A stretch of DNA of 12,853 bases from Candidatus Fermentibacterota bacterium (GTDB lineage: Bacteria; JAFGKV01): positions 1 through 12,853 of the forward strand of contig JAUXFG010000106.1 of NCBI GenBank assembly GCA_030620115.1. Direction: 5' to 3'. Below the pieces are notes generated by a model. It did not search any database. It was given only the letters and a program-made list of their open reading frames with translations, and was not told the DNA's origin. The position numbers were made by a program, and so were the translations under genes. Positions 1 to 6,071 of this stretch are shown here, piece by piece. Every line of letters begins with the position of its first letter. The first letter of the stretch is position 1.

Positions 1-1
1 G

Positions 2-70
2 CGCGGCGTCGAGCTGAAGGCGTCGGCGTCGTCTCCTGAGAGAGACGACCTCGACGACATCGGATTCTGA
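2..70 (+). CDS. 3' end of an upstream gene (partial), acidic SSB-like C-terminal tail
   Basis: An open frame enters from the left edge and stops at the TGA at 68-70. Its last 22 residues run from RGVELKASASS to DDLDDIGF. A flexible Ser/Ala linker, then an acidic stretch and a final hydrophobic-Phe end, is the layout of single-stranded DNA-binding protein tails (family consensus DDDIPF or DDLPF), but here the residue before the final Phe is Gly rather than Pro. No OB-fold is visible because the gene is cut by the window edge. That this is the coding frame is inferred from its composition and from the other forward frame I read being closed. The SSB reading is only a possibility. Confidence 0.35.
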   Translation, partial: RGVELKASASSPERDDLDDIGF

Positions 71-72
71 CA

Positions 73-90
73 ACCACAACATGTAGTGGT
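73..90. promoter_or_regulatory. 18-bp near-perfect palindrome upstream of the DNA methyltransferase
   Basis: ACCACAACATGTAGTGGT is symmetric about 81/82, with 8 of 9 pairs matching and one A-A mismatch at 78/85. It lies 2 nt after the upstream stop codon and about 100 nt before the methyltransferase ATG. Its size and symmetry fit a dimeric repressor operator, and methyltransferase genes are often controlled by such sites. It is too short, and lacks a T tract, to be a convincing terminator. The role is inferred. Confidence 0.3.
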
Positions 91-188
91 CGCTGGAGTC
101 AAGTAGATACCCCAGTTGGTTTATTCTCGTGGGAATCAACGAACCCGAATGCACGAAACGAGACGCACTCCGAGGTAGACACAAGATC

Positions 189-1475
189 ATGCCCACAAAA
201 CACACCATCATCCTCGCCGATTCCCGAGACATGGCGGAAGTGCCAGACGAATCCGTGCATCTGGTGATCACCTCTCCTCCCTACTGGCAACTCAAAGACT
301 ACGGCGATGAGACGCAAATCGGCTACAATGACACGTACGAGCAGTATATCAACAACTTGAATCTTGTCTGGAGTGAGGCTTTTCGAGTCCTTCAGCAAGG
401 ATGCCGTCTCTGCGTCAACATTGGCGACCAGTTCGCCCGATCCGTCTACTACGGCAGATACAAAGTCATTCCCATAAGGACGGAGATCATCAGATTCTGC
501 GAGACCGTGGGCCTTGATTATATGGGCGCCATCATTTGGCAGAAGCTGACCACCACGAATACCACCGGTGGCGCCACCATCATGGGATCATTCCCTTTCC
601 CCAGGAATGGCATTCTCAAGCTGGACTATGAGTTCATACTCGTGTTCCGCAAACCCGGCAAGCCCCCTGCGGTCTCAAAGGAGAGAAAAGAACGTTCCAG
701 GCTCACCACCGAGGAGTGGAACACCTACTTCGCCGGTCACTGGGTTTTCCCGGGCGAAAAGCAGCGAGCACACCTCGCCGCGTTTCCCGATGAGCTGCCC
801 CGGCGCCTCATCAAGATGTTCAGCTTCGTGGGCGACACGGTCCTCGATCCTTTCTTGGGCAGCGGGACCACGGCTCGGGCGGCAAGACACCTCCATCGGA
901 ATTCCATCGGCTATGAGCTCAACAGGGATTTTCTTCCCATCATACAAGAGAAGCTCGGAGTCGATACCGTGGATCTTTTTGAAGAGGACGACTTCGAATT
1001 CTTGGATCGGGCCACGGAAGCCTTGGAGGTGGAGAAAAGAATCGAGAAGCTGCCCTACCGCTTCATAGATCCCGTACGCGTTGACAAGACAACTGATCCA
1101 AAAAAACGACCGTTCGGTTCACGAATCGACAGTTCGTTCGCTCCTCGCGAATCATACGAAACGGTGATCGAGGTACTTTCGCCCGAGCGAGTCCGCTTTG
1201 GCAACGGCGTTATGGTGAGACTCTTGGGTATCAAAGAACGGCTGGAAACCAGGGAGCAAGCCATTGCTCTCCTCTCCAAGATGATTCTAGGCAAGAGAGT
1301 GTTTCTGAGACGAGAGGATGAAGCTCATCCTGGCGGGGATGAGCTGATCGGTTACCTGTATCTCAAGAACCGTACATTCATCAATGCCCGCCTCATCAAG
1401 AGCTCACTGGTGGACATCGATACCACCTTCGACTACCGGCATAAGGCTCGTTTTCTCAAGTACGCTTCAGAGTAG
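189..1475 (+). CDS. Beta-class DNA (probably N4-cytosine) methyltransferase with C-terminal SNase-like domain
   Basis: The ATG at 189 (428 aa) is chosen because the product then begins MPTKHTIILADSRDM, as expected for this family. GAGGT lies 13 nt upstream. The GTG at 129 would add 20 unrelated residues. Catalytic motif IV TSPPYW is at residues 28-33 and the AdoMet-binding DPFLGSGTT at 220-228. The order catalytic-then-AdoMet defines beta-class amino-methyltransferases, and SPPY points to N4-cytosine, although N6-adenine cannot be excluded. The methyltransferase core ends near residue 260. Residues 323-428 look like a staphylococcal-nuclease (OB-fold) domain: VRLLGI, then LGKRVFLR, GYLYLKN, FINARLIKSSL and HKARFL. 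Equivalents of SNase Asp40, Glu43 and Arg87 appear to be Lys349, Leu352 and Glu385, and the last helix is short, so nuclease activity is unlikely. No restriction enzyme gene is adjacent. It probably modifies host DNA as an orphan enzyme, with the tail perhaps binding nucleic acid. Confidence 0.88.
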   Translation: MPTKHTIILADSRDMAEVPDESVHLVITSPPYWQLKDYGDETQIGYNDTYEQYINNLNLVWSEAFRVLQQGCRLCVNIGDQFARSVYYGRYKVIPIRTEIIRFCETVGLDYMGAIIWQKLTTTNTTGGATIMGSFPFPRNGILKLDYEFILVFRKPGKPPAVSKERKERSRLTTEEWNTYFAGHWVFPGEKQRAHLAAFPDELPRRLIKMFSFVGDTVLDPFLGSGTTARAARHLHRNSIGYELNRDFLPIIQEKLGVDTVDLFEEDDFEFLDRATEALEVEKRIEKLPYRFIDPVRVDKTTDPKKRPFGSRIDSSFAPRESYETVIEVLSPERVRFGNGVMVRLLGIKERLETREQAIALLSKMILGKRVFLRREDEAHPGGDELIGYLYLKNRTFINARLIKSSLVDIDTTFDYRHKARFLKYASE

Positions 1476-1497
1476 CCGTTCAGGGTTCAGTGCGGCC

Positions 1498-1525
1498 TCT
1501 GATGCTGCCGCGCCATCAGATTTTT
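1498..1525 (+). terminator. Rho-independent terminator of the DNA methyltransferase gene
   Basis: A 7-bp stem, TCTGATG (1498-1504) with CATCAGA (1514-1520), encloses a 9-nt loop and runs straight into TTTTT at 1521-1525. It begins 22 nt after the TAG stop at 1473-1475. Stem plus T tract fits an intrinsic terminator. Confidence 0.6.
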
Positions 1526-1530
1526 CAGGG

Positions 1531-1578
1531 TTGAGAGTACCGCTGGAAGAACAGGCCATATGAGTTATGTACTCTCAA
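1531..1578. repeat. 10-bp perfect inverted repeat with 28-nt spacer
   Basis: TTGAGAGTAC (1531-1540) and GTACTCTCAA (1569-1578) are exact reverse complements around a 28-nt spacer. The pair lies between the terminator and repeat copy 1, in non-coding sequence. It could be a hairpin or the ends of a small element; nothing else identifies it. Confidence 0.4.
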
Positions 1579-1623
1579 ACAAGGGGTTCGGGAGAAGCGG
1601 ACCATCGGGTTGAGTATGGAGAT

Positions 1624-1876
1624 TTTGGAGTGCGATGCTTGCGCTTTGTTCTGCGGGAGCCACGCTCCCGCTTGGTGGGCACGGTCCGCCAGCTGGCGGA
1701 TGCCCCTACATGGATGTGGCCTCATTGCAGACGGTTCGATTGGCAATCCCGCGCAGTACGCGGGACTCGAGAAAAGCGGTAGCCCCGCGCAGTACGCGGG
1801 GCTACCGCACTCCAAAGGATGAAAGCGGTGTGATCTCACCGGTTAACGTATTTGTCCCTCACATCTACGCTTCTTG
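1624..1876. repeat. Nested-palindrome dispersed repeat, copy 1
   Basis: The core 1624-1816 is bounded by an 11-bp inverted repeat, TTTGGAGTGCG and CGCACTCCAAA. Inside are four hairpins: CGGGAGC/GCTCCCG at 1654-1670; the perfect palindrome TCCGCCAGCTGGCGGA at 1685-1700, itself flanked by GGGCA/TGCCC; TCCCGCG/CGCGGGA at 1747-1765; and a 14-bp stem with a CAGTA loop at 1776-1808. Homology with copy 2 (9091-9303) continues past the right inverted repeat to 1876, into the 3' end of the MFS gene. Compared with copy 2 it carries about 40 extra bases around the 1685-1700 palindrome. Short ORFs read through it (with peptides such as SPAYCAGLP) are repeat translations, not genes. It encodes no transposase, so if mobile it is MITE- or REP-like and moved in trans. 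Confidence 0.8.
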
Positions 1877-2925
1877 CGTAGTCCCGCGTACTGCGCGGGA
1901 TTGGCACATTGGCGGCCCAACAGAACCATAAGCAGCGAGGCGAAAACCAACAGCCCTCCGGAGAGACCAAATGCAGCGGTGAAACCGAAATGCCGAGTGA
2001 CCCAGAGCCCCAAGAACGGCGCCATCAGGGCTCGGAACCCCACCAGGGTCACGTGGATGGCAGTGTAGCCCTGGATCCTATCGGGATCGGCGAAGGTGTT
2101 GGCCCCCAACATCCACGCCACATCCACACCGGCCATCCCGAGGCCAAAGAAAAAGTATGCCACATACGCGAACTTCAAAGAAGAGGCCACCGCCAGGGAG
2201 AGAGGCCAGAAGGCCAAGCACAGAAAGGCGATAGATGCCACAGGCACCACACTGGTCTTATCCAACAATCGCCCGTACAATGGAAGAAAGATGAGCATCA
2301 CCAAAGGATGGATGACGCCAAACACCTTTGAAGCCTGCGTCCAGTCGGCATTGAGCACATCATTCACAAAAAGGGGAACCATAGAGAAGGTGATCATGAA
2401 TGCGACACCGTAGATGAAGAAGTTCACTTCATATCGTCTGAAGAACTTGTCGGCACGGAGAATCTGGACAAGGTCGGCGTAGGGAAAACGACGGGATCGT
2501 CTTGCGAGTGGTTCGTCTACACTTCGCCGGGGCATTGAGACATAGCTCATGTACGCCAGACAGCCGAACAGGCCCGCCGCGGCGAAGACCCAGATAGAGG
2601 CCGATGCGCGCCAGTTCAAGACCCGTCCCACGGACAAGGCAGTGGCACTTGAAACCACCAGGGCAACCATCTGGGCCCTGGCATAGCAGACTCCCCGATT
2701 CTGCTTCCTATAGTTGGATCGATAGATCATGTTCACCGCGGGGATATAGATGGCATGCGTGAGGCTGACCCATGAGATGAGGCCGATCAAGAAGTATGGC
2801 CTCTGACAGAGCAGCACGGAGAGAAGTGTCAAGCGACCCGCCAGTCCCGTGACAAGAATGAACAACCGATGATTCTTGCTCGTCTGGAACGAAGCACCCA
2901 CCAAGGGCCTATCGCAAAGCAACAT
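1843..2925 (-). CDS. MFS transporter, 5'-truncated (10 of 12 membrane helices), probably inactive
   Basis: This is a membrane protein of the major facilitator type. Ten hydrophobic segments are visible, from RLFILVTGLAGRLTLLSVLL near the N-terminus to AAFGLSGGLLVFASLLMVLL near the C-terminus. They match helices 3-12, with the long central loop after the fourth. PLVGASFQTSKNHR, just before the first one, sits where the helix 2-3 loop (motif A) belongs, so helices 1 and 2 are missing. I chose the first ATG (2925). The frame extends only to a TTG at 2967 directly after a TAG, and neither start has a clear ribosome binding site. The reverse-strand frames upstream encode nothing like the missing helices. 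The last 21 residues, including NPAQYAGL, are translated from a TCCCGCG-type palindrome and the tail of repeat copy 1. The substrate is unknown. It is probably a decaying gene, although a rearranged functional protein cannot be excluded. Confidence 0.65.
   Translation of the reverse strand: MLLCDRPLVGASFQTSKNHRLFILVTGLAGRLTLLSVLLCQRPYFLIGLISWVSLTHAIYIPAVNMIYRSNYRKQNRGVCYARAQMVALVVSSATALSVGRVLNWRASASIWVFAAAGLFGCLAYMSYVSMPRRSVDEPLARRSRRFPYADLVQILRADKFFRRYEVNFFIYGVAFMITFSMVPLFVNDVLNADWTQASKVFGVIHPLVMLIFLPLYGRLLDKTSVVPVASIAFLCLAFWPLSLAVASSLKFAYVAYFFFGLGMAGVDVAWMLGANTFADPDRIQGYTAIHVTLVGFRALMAPFLGLWVTRHFGFTAAFGLSGGLLVFASLLMVLLGRQCANPAQYAGLRKKRRCEGQIR
1882..1900. repeat. Small palindrome (TCCCGCG type) inside the 3' end of the MFS gene
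   Basis: TCCCGCG-TACTG-CGCGGGA has the same 7-bp arms as the palindrome at 1747-1765, with the loop in reverse orientation. It is translated on the minus strand as NPAQYAG near the end of the transporter, so it lies within an open reading frame. Confidence 0.7.
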
Positions 2926-3249
2926 ACAACTAAACGCGAATCTCTCTTCGCCCGCACATCTCACCAACTATCTGCTGCCGACGCAATCAAATCCATCCAC
3001 CATCCCCCACAACTCGGAATGCCTTGACAGGAAAACGCTTTCCCACGAACCTAGCCCGCGATTCTTACCGGGTCTCGTCGCGAAACGGGGGAGATGGTTG
3101 TGGCTGTCCCGCGGCAGACGCGGGATGAGAAATGCGGGCTGGCCCGAACATTTCATGAACACTGATGAGCAAATCCAGCGACCTGTTGACAGCCCGGCGC
3201 CTCATGGACGAGCCATAACAGGGGATCCTGCAATTCCGGAGGCTTATAT
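2926..3249. other. Gene-free stretch between the truncated MFS gene and the DUF1015 gene
   Basis: About 320 nt with no convincing coding frame. It should have held helices 1-2 of the MFS transporter, but no membrane-type sequence is found on the reverse strand. It holds a palindrome at 3107-3125 and, at its right end, the ribosome binding site of the next gene (GGAGG at 3238-3242). A TTGACA at 3186-3191 has no -10 box at proper spacing. Confidence 0.5.
3107..3125. repeat. Small palindrome (TCCCGCG type), solo copy
   Basis: TCCCGCG-GCAGA-CGCGGGA has the same 7-bp arms and 5-nt loop length as the palindromes at 1747-1765, 1882-1900 and 9174-9192, but a different loop sequence. It is isolated in non-coding DNA, so this palindrome also disperses on its own and not only within the larger repeat. 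Confidence 0.7.
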
Positions 3250-4488
3250 ATGGCAAAAGTGAAACCGTTTCGAGCGTTTCGGCCACGACCCGACCTGGCG
3301 GAGAAAGTAGCCAGTCCACCCTATGACGTGCTGAACAGCGCTGAGGCACGACTCATGGCAGAGGGGAATCCTTACTCATTCCTTCACGTGGTCAAGCCGG
3401 AAATCGATCTACCTGATGGGACGGATCTCTACTCCGATGCGGTCTACGACAAGGGGAGCGAGAATCTCCAGAGACTCATTGAGGAGGGCGCCCTCGTCCG
3501 CGAAACCCGTCCTGCATTCTATCTCTACGAGCAGCAGATGGGCGACCATGTCCAGATCGGGCTAGTGGCCGGAGCCAGCGTTGATGAATACGAGAAGGAT
3601 CTCATCAGAAAGCATGAGCTCACCAGAAAGAAAAAGGAAGACGACCGGACCCGCCACGTAGAGAGCCTGAATGCCAATACAGGCCCCGTTTTTCTCACCT
3701 ACAGGGCTCGCGGGGAGATCGATGAACTCGTCGCCGAACTGAAATCTCGAACGCCGGACTATGACTTCACTGCGCCCGATGATATCCGCCATACCATGTG
3801 GGTCATTGATCAGCCGGGAGATGTCCATCGTTTGGCCAATGCCTTCGAGAGTGTTGATATCTTGTACGTAGCCGACGGCCACCACCGGAGCGCGGCGGGA
3901 ACACGCGTTCGATCCATCAGGATGGCGCAGAATCCCCATCATACTGGCGACGAACCGTATAACTTCTTCTTGAGCGTGATCTTCCCCGATGATCAGATGA
4001 TGATACTGGACTATAACCGTGTGGTGAAAGACCTAGCGGGGTTATCCGCTGAGGAGTTTCTTGCCAAGGTCAGCGAGAAGTTCAGCGTCACGGAGATCGA
4101 AAAGGAGAAACCGTCAAAGCCGCGCACCTATTCGATGTTGCTTGAGGGGAAGTGGTATGGGCTCGAGGCCAAGCCGGGCTCATTTCCGGCGGACGATCCG
4201 GTGAAGAATCTCGACGTTGCCATCCTTCAGGATAATCTTCTCGGTTCGATTCTGGGCATCGAGGATCCCAGGACTGACGAACGCATAGATTTCGTGGGAG
4301 GCATTCGCGGCCTCGATGAGCTCGAGAAGCGGCACAAGCAAGGCTGGCCACTGGCCATGGCGTGTCACCCCACAAGCATAGATCAGCTCATGGCAGTGGC
4401 CGATGCAGGGCTCACCATGCCGCCCAAATCCACATGGTTCGAACCAAAGCTCAGATCCGGCCTTATCGTCCGGCCATTAGATGAGTAG
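3250..4488 (+). CDS. DUF1015 family protein, linked to serine biosynthesis, ParB/SerK-like motif
   Basis: The 412-residue product has the usual length of DUF1015 (PF06245) proteins and their landmarks: N-terminal VKPFRAFRPRPDLAEKVASP followed by PYDVLN, NPYSFLHVVKPE, a central RKHELTRKKKEDDRTRHVE segment, and ADGHHRSAAG with DGHHR at residues 209-213. The ATG at 3250 has GGAGG 7 nt upstream. There is no signal peptide or membrane segment, so it is cytoplasmic. DUF1015 genes are often found beside serA and serC, as here, though about 690 nt containing the four-helix cassette separate them. The function is not established. The DGHHR motif resembles that of ParB-fold free serine kinases (SerK, SbnI), so a role in phosphorylating serine or handling phosphoserine is my inference. 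Family membership is fairly sure; the activity is not. Confidence 0.85.
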   Translation: MAKVKPFRAFRPRPDLAEKVASPPYDVLNSAEARLMAEGNPYSFLHVVKPEIDLPDGTDLYSDAVYDKGSENLQRLIEEGALVRETRPAFYLYEQQMGDHVQIGLVAGASVDEYEKDLIRKHELTRKKKEDDRTRHVESLNANTGPVFLTYRARGEIDELVAELKSRTPDYDFTAPDDIRHTMWVIDQPGDVHRLANAFESVDILYVADGHHRSAAGTRVRSIRMAQNPHHTGDEPYNFFLSVIFPDDQMMILDYNRVVKDLAGLSAEEFLAKVSEKFSVTEIEKEKPSKPRTYSMLLEGKWYGLEAKPGSFPADDPVKNLDVAILQDNLLGSILGIEDPRTDERIDFVGGIRGLDELEKRHKQGWPLAMACHPTSIDQLMAVADAGLTMPPKSTWFEPKLRSGLIVRPLDE

Positions 4489-4664
4489 CATCAATCGCAA
4501 CATCCCAATAGACCCAGGCATCCAATCTCCTCCCCCTTTTGGGGTCCGAGCTGACAGCAGGACACACGTAACAGCGGGGGTATGGAGAGGGGCATGAAGA
4601 GAGGAAGACGTCTTGGTTTTGGCTGAACATCGAACATTCAACATCGAACATCGAAGGAAAGAAG

Positions 4665-5090
4665 ATGACAGAACGGAAGTTTGATCTTGAGAACAGACTT
4701 CTTGAGTATGCCGCTTCGATTATTCGTTTGGTTGAGAAGATGGCGAATACCAGGGCGGCGAATCATGTTGGTGGACAACTGCTTCGGTCCAGGACCTCGC
4801 CGCTATTCAATCACGGAGAAGCCCAAGCGGCAGAATCACCAAAGGACTTTGTGCATAAGCTGCGAATCTGTCTCAAGGAGCTTCGTGAATCGAAGCGGGC
4901 GCTTCGGCTTGTCAAGAGAATGCCCTTAATAGAGGATCCTGCAGAGGTCGACCCTCTACTGCGGGAAACAGAGGAGTTGATCAATATTTTCGTTACCAGC
5001 ATTCGAACGGCGGGAAAAAACAGAGTCTGCGAGGATGGCGTTGAAGGCTACGAGGCCCAGCCGCATCCTACCTTCGATGTTCGATGTTGA
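4665..5090 (+). CDS. Four-helix-bundle protein (S23 / IVS-encoded family)
   Basis: Residues 5-120 match the four-helix-bundle family known from 23S rRNA intervening sequences (PF05635/TIGR02436): KFDLENRLLEYAASIIRLVE, then HVGGQLLRSRTSP, GEAQAAESPKDFVHKLRICL with KELRES, and a final helix ending FVTSIRTAGKNR. Four amphipathic helices are apparent. The family usually has about 120 residues; the extra tail (121-141, ending TFDVRC) is read from spacer and from the right inverted arm, where the stop codon lies. The ATG at 4665 has AAGGA 6 nt upstream, within the left arm, so the ribosome binding site would be masked once the right arm is transcribed. The biochemical role is unknown. The basic face and the relation to Avd of diversity-generating retroelements suggest nucleic-acid binding, but no reverse transcriptase or template repeat is in the window. 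Confidence 0.82.
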   Translation: MTERKFDLENRLLEYAASIIRLVEKMANTRAANHVGGQLLRSRTSPLFNHGEAQAAESPKDFVHKLRICLKELRESKRALRLVKRMPLIEDPAEVDPLLRETEELINIFVTSIRTAGKNRVCEDGVEGYEAQPHPTFDVRC

Positions 5091-5095
5091 ATGTT

Positions 5096-5111
5096 TCCGC
5101 CAGCGGGCGGA
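5096..5111. repeat. Small palindrome (TCCGCC type) interrupting the right arm of the cassette
   Basis: TCCGCC-AGCG-GGCGGA differs by one base from the palindrome TCCGCCAGCTGGCGGA in repeat copy 1 (1685-1700). With TT at 5112-5113 it forms an 18-nt block whose removal restores the heptad register and extends the inverted repeat. This looks like an insertion of a minimal palindromic unit into the older heptad arm. Confidence 0.65.
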
Positions 5112-5137
5112 TTCGATGTTACAAACAACCGCGTTTC

Positions 5138-5170
5138 GGTTCTAACACGGGAACCAACCACCAGGAGGTT
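5138..5170 (+). promoter_or_regulatory. Leader hairpins overlapping the serA ribosome binding site
   Basis: GGTTC (5138-5142) can pair with GAACC (5151-5155). AACC (5156-5159) can pair with GGTT (5167-5170), which overlaps the strong AGGAGG at 5163-5168, 5 nt before the serA ATG. The stems are short (5 and 4 bp). Accessibility control of the site is possible, but nothing else supports it. The AGGAGG itself clearly decides the serA start. Confidence 0.25.
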
Positions 5171-5173
5171 CAG

Positions 5174-6049
5174 ATGAAGATTCTCATCAGCGATGCATTT
5201 GACAAATCACTTCCGCAGAAACTCGCTCGGTTTGGGGAGGTTACGGACGATAAGTCTCAGCTCCCTGAATCCAATGTAGTGCTCGTTCGGAGCAAGACGA
5301 AGTGTACCAAGGAATACATCGATGGTGCTCCCAATCTCAAGCTCATCATCCGGGGCGGAGTAGGAATCGATAATATCGACGTCGAATACGCGAAATCAAA
5401 AGGCATCCAGGTTAACAACACGCCGGCAGCCTCCAGCATTGCGGTGGGTGAACTGGCCATGGCCATGATCGCGGCCATCCCCAACCGCATCATCGAAGGC
5501 CACACCACCATGTTGCAGGGGCGTTGGGCCAAGAAGGAATTGAAACGTTCCGAGCTCTATGGCAAGACCTTGGGCCTCATTGGCGCCGGCCGCATCGCCA
5601 TGGAAGTCGCCAAGCGCGCTAATGCCTTCGGCATGGAGGTCATTGCGTATGATCCCTACTTGACCGAGGTGGACCACGCCACCCTCGTGCCGTTGGATGA
5701 AATGCTCGGCAAAGCTGATATCATCTCACTACACACTCCCGTCACCCCTGAAACCAAGGGCATGATGAACGCCGAGATGATCGCGAAGATGAAAGACGGC
5801 GTGATCATTGTGAACACCGCCAGAGGCAAGATCGTCAATGAGCAGGACCTGGTAGTGGCATTGCGCGAAGGCAAGGTCAGAGCCTACGGCACCGATGTCT
5901 GGTTCAGTGATCCCCCGCCCGAGGACTGCCCGCTGCTCACGGCCCCCAACGTGTTCATGACCCCCCACATCGGAGCGCAAAGCAAAGAGAATCTGCTCCG
6001 TATCGGTGACGAGGTGGAGCGAATCATCGGCGAGTTCACGAAGAAGTAA
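5174..6049 (+). CDS. serA: D-3-phosphoglycerate dehydrogenase-like D-2-hydroxyacid dehydrogenase, short form
   Basis: This cytoplasmic NAD-dependent enzyme oxidises 3-phosphoglycerate to 3-phosphohydroxypyruvate, step 1 of serine synthesis. The ATG at 5174 (291 aa) is set by AGGAGG 5 nt upstream; the frame is open to 5084, but those 30 codons are cassette and leader sequence. Visible: RGGVGIDNID (60-69), the Rossmann segment GLIGAGRIAMEVA with GAGRIA at 137-142 (Ala for the last Gly), Asp160 for NAD ribose, catalytic Arg217 in TARGKIV, and His265 in TPHIGA. In DVWFSDPPPE the position of the usual catalytic Glu appears to hold Asp246. There is no ACT or ASB regulatory domain, so serine feedback of the E. 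coli kind is not expected. The assignment to serA rather than another hydroxyacid dehydrogenase rests on serC 22 nt downstream. Confidence 0.9.
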   Translation: MKILISDAFDKSLPQKLARFGEVTDDKSQLPESNVVLVRSKTKCTKEYIDGAPNLKLIIRGGVGIDNIDVEYAKSKGIQVNNTPAASSIAVGELAMAMIAAIPNRIIEGHTTMLQGRWAKKELKRSELYGKTLGLIGAGRIAMEVAKRANAFGMEVIAYDPYLTEVDHATLVPLDEMLGKADIISLHTPVTPETKGMMNAEMIAKMKDGVIIVNTARGKIVNEQDLVVALREGKVRAYGTDVWFSDPPPEDCPLLTAPNVFMTPHIGAQSKENLLRIGDEVERIIGEFTKK

Positions 6050-6071
6050 GAAAGAAAGAAAGGTGTCAATC

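Larger units (their letters stand above)
4626..5120. mobile_element. Inverted-arm cassette carrying a four-helix-bundle gene (IVS-like element outside rRNA)
   Basis: A perfect 25-bp inverted repeat (4633-4657 and 5071-5095) flanks the gene at 4665-5090. If the 18 nt at 5096-5113 are removed from the right side, complementarity continues through 4626-4632 and 5114-5120, giving 32 bp. Each arm is a tandem of heptads, GAACATC on the left and GATGTTC on the right, with few variants. The gene's ribosome binding site AAGGA (4654-4658) overlaps the left arm, and its TGA (5088-5090) lies inside the right arm. The transcript could therefore close into a stem with the ORF as its loop. I see no clear target-site duplication. 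Related proteins are encoded in intervening sequences of bacterial 23S rRNA, but no rRNA is present here. Mobility is inferred from the arms and from the position between DUF1015 and serA. Confidence 0.6.

Noticed and set aside
568-1068. Long out-of-frame ORF inside the methyltransferase gene, and similar ones inside serC and the TMTC-like gene
   Set aside because: Shadow frames with low-complexity, Ser/Arg/Pro-rich translations overlapping clearly real genes.
1525-1839. Open frames with SPAYCAGLP or SPAQYAGL peptides in both repeat copies (also 9042-9242)
   Set aside because: They are translations of the palindromes, occur on both strands, and have no support as proteins.
1-1842. A complete restriction-modification system around the methyltransferase
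   Set aside because: No endonuclease gene is visible on either side; the fused nuclease-like tail seems to lack catalytic residues.
3186-3219. TTGACA with CATAAC as a promoter for DUF1015
   Set aside because: Spacing is 22 nt, well beyond the usual 16-18.
4625-4652. CRISPR or ordinary tandem-repeat reading of the heptads
   Set aside because: Units are 7 nt with no spacers and are mirrored as an inverted arm across a gene; not CRISPR.
4665-5090. Diversity-generating retroelement accessory protein (Avd)
   Set aside because: The fold family is related, but there is no reverse transcriptase, template repeat or variable repeat in the window.
5084-5173. Upstream in-frame start that would give serA 30 extra residues (MLNVSASGRIRCYK...)
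   Set aside because: The extra codons lie in the cassette arm, the inserted palindrome and the leader; the ATG at 5174 has AGGAGG at ideal spacing and the family's normal N-terminus.
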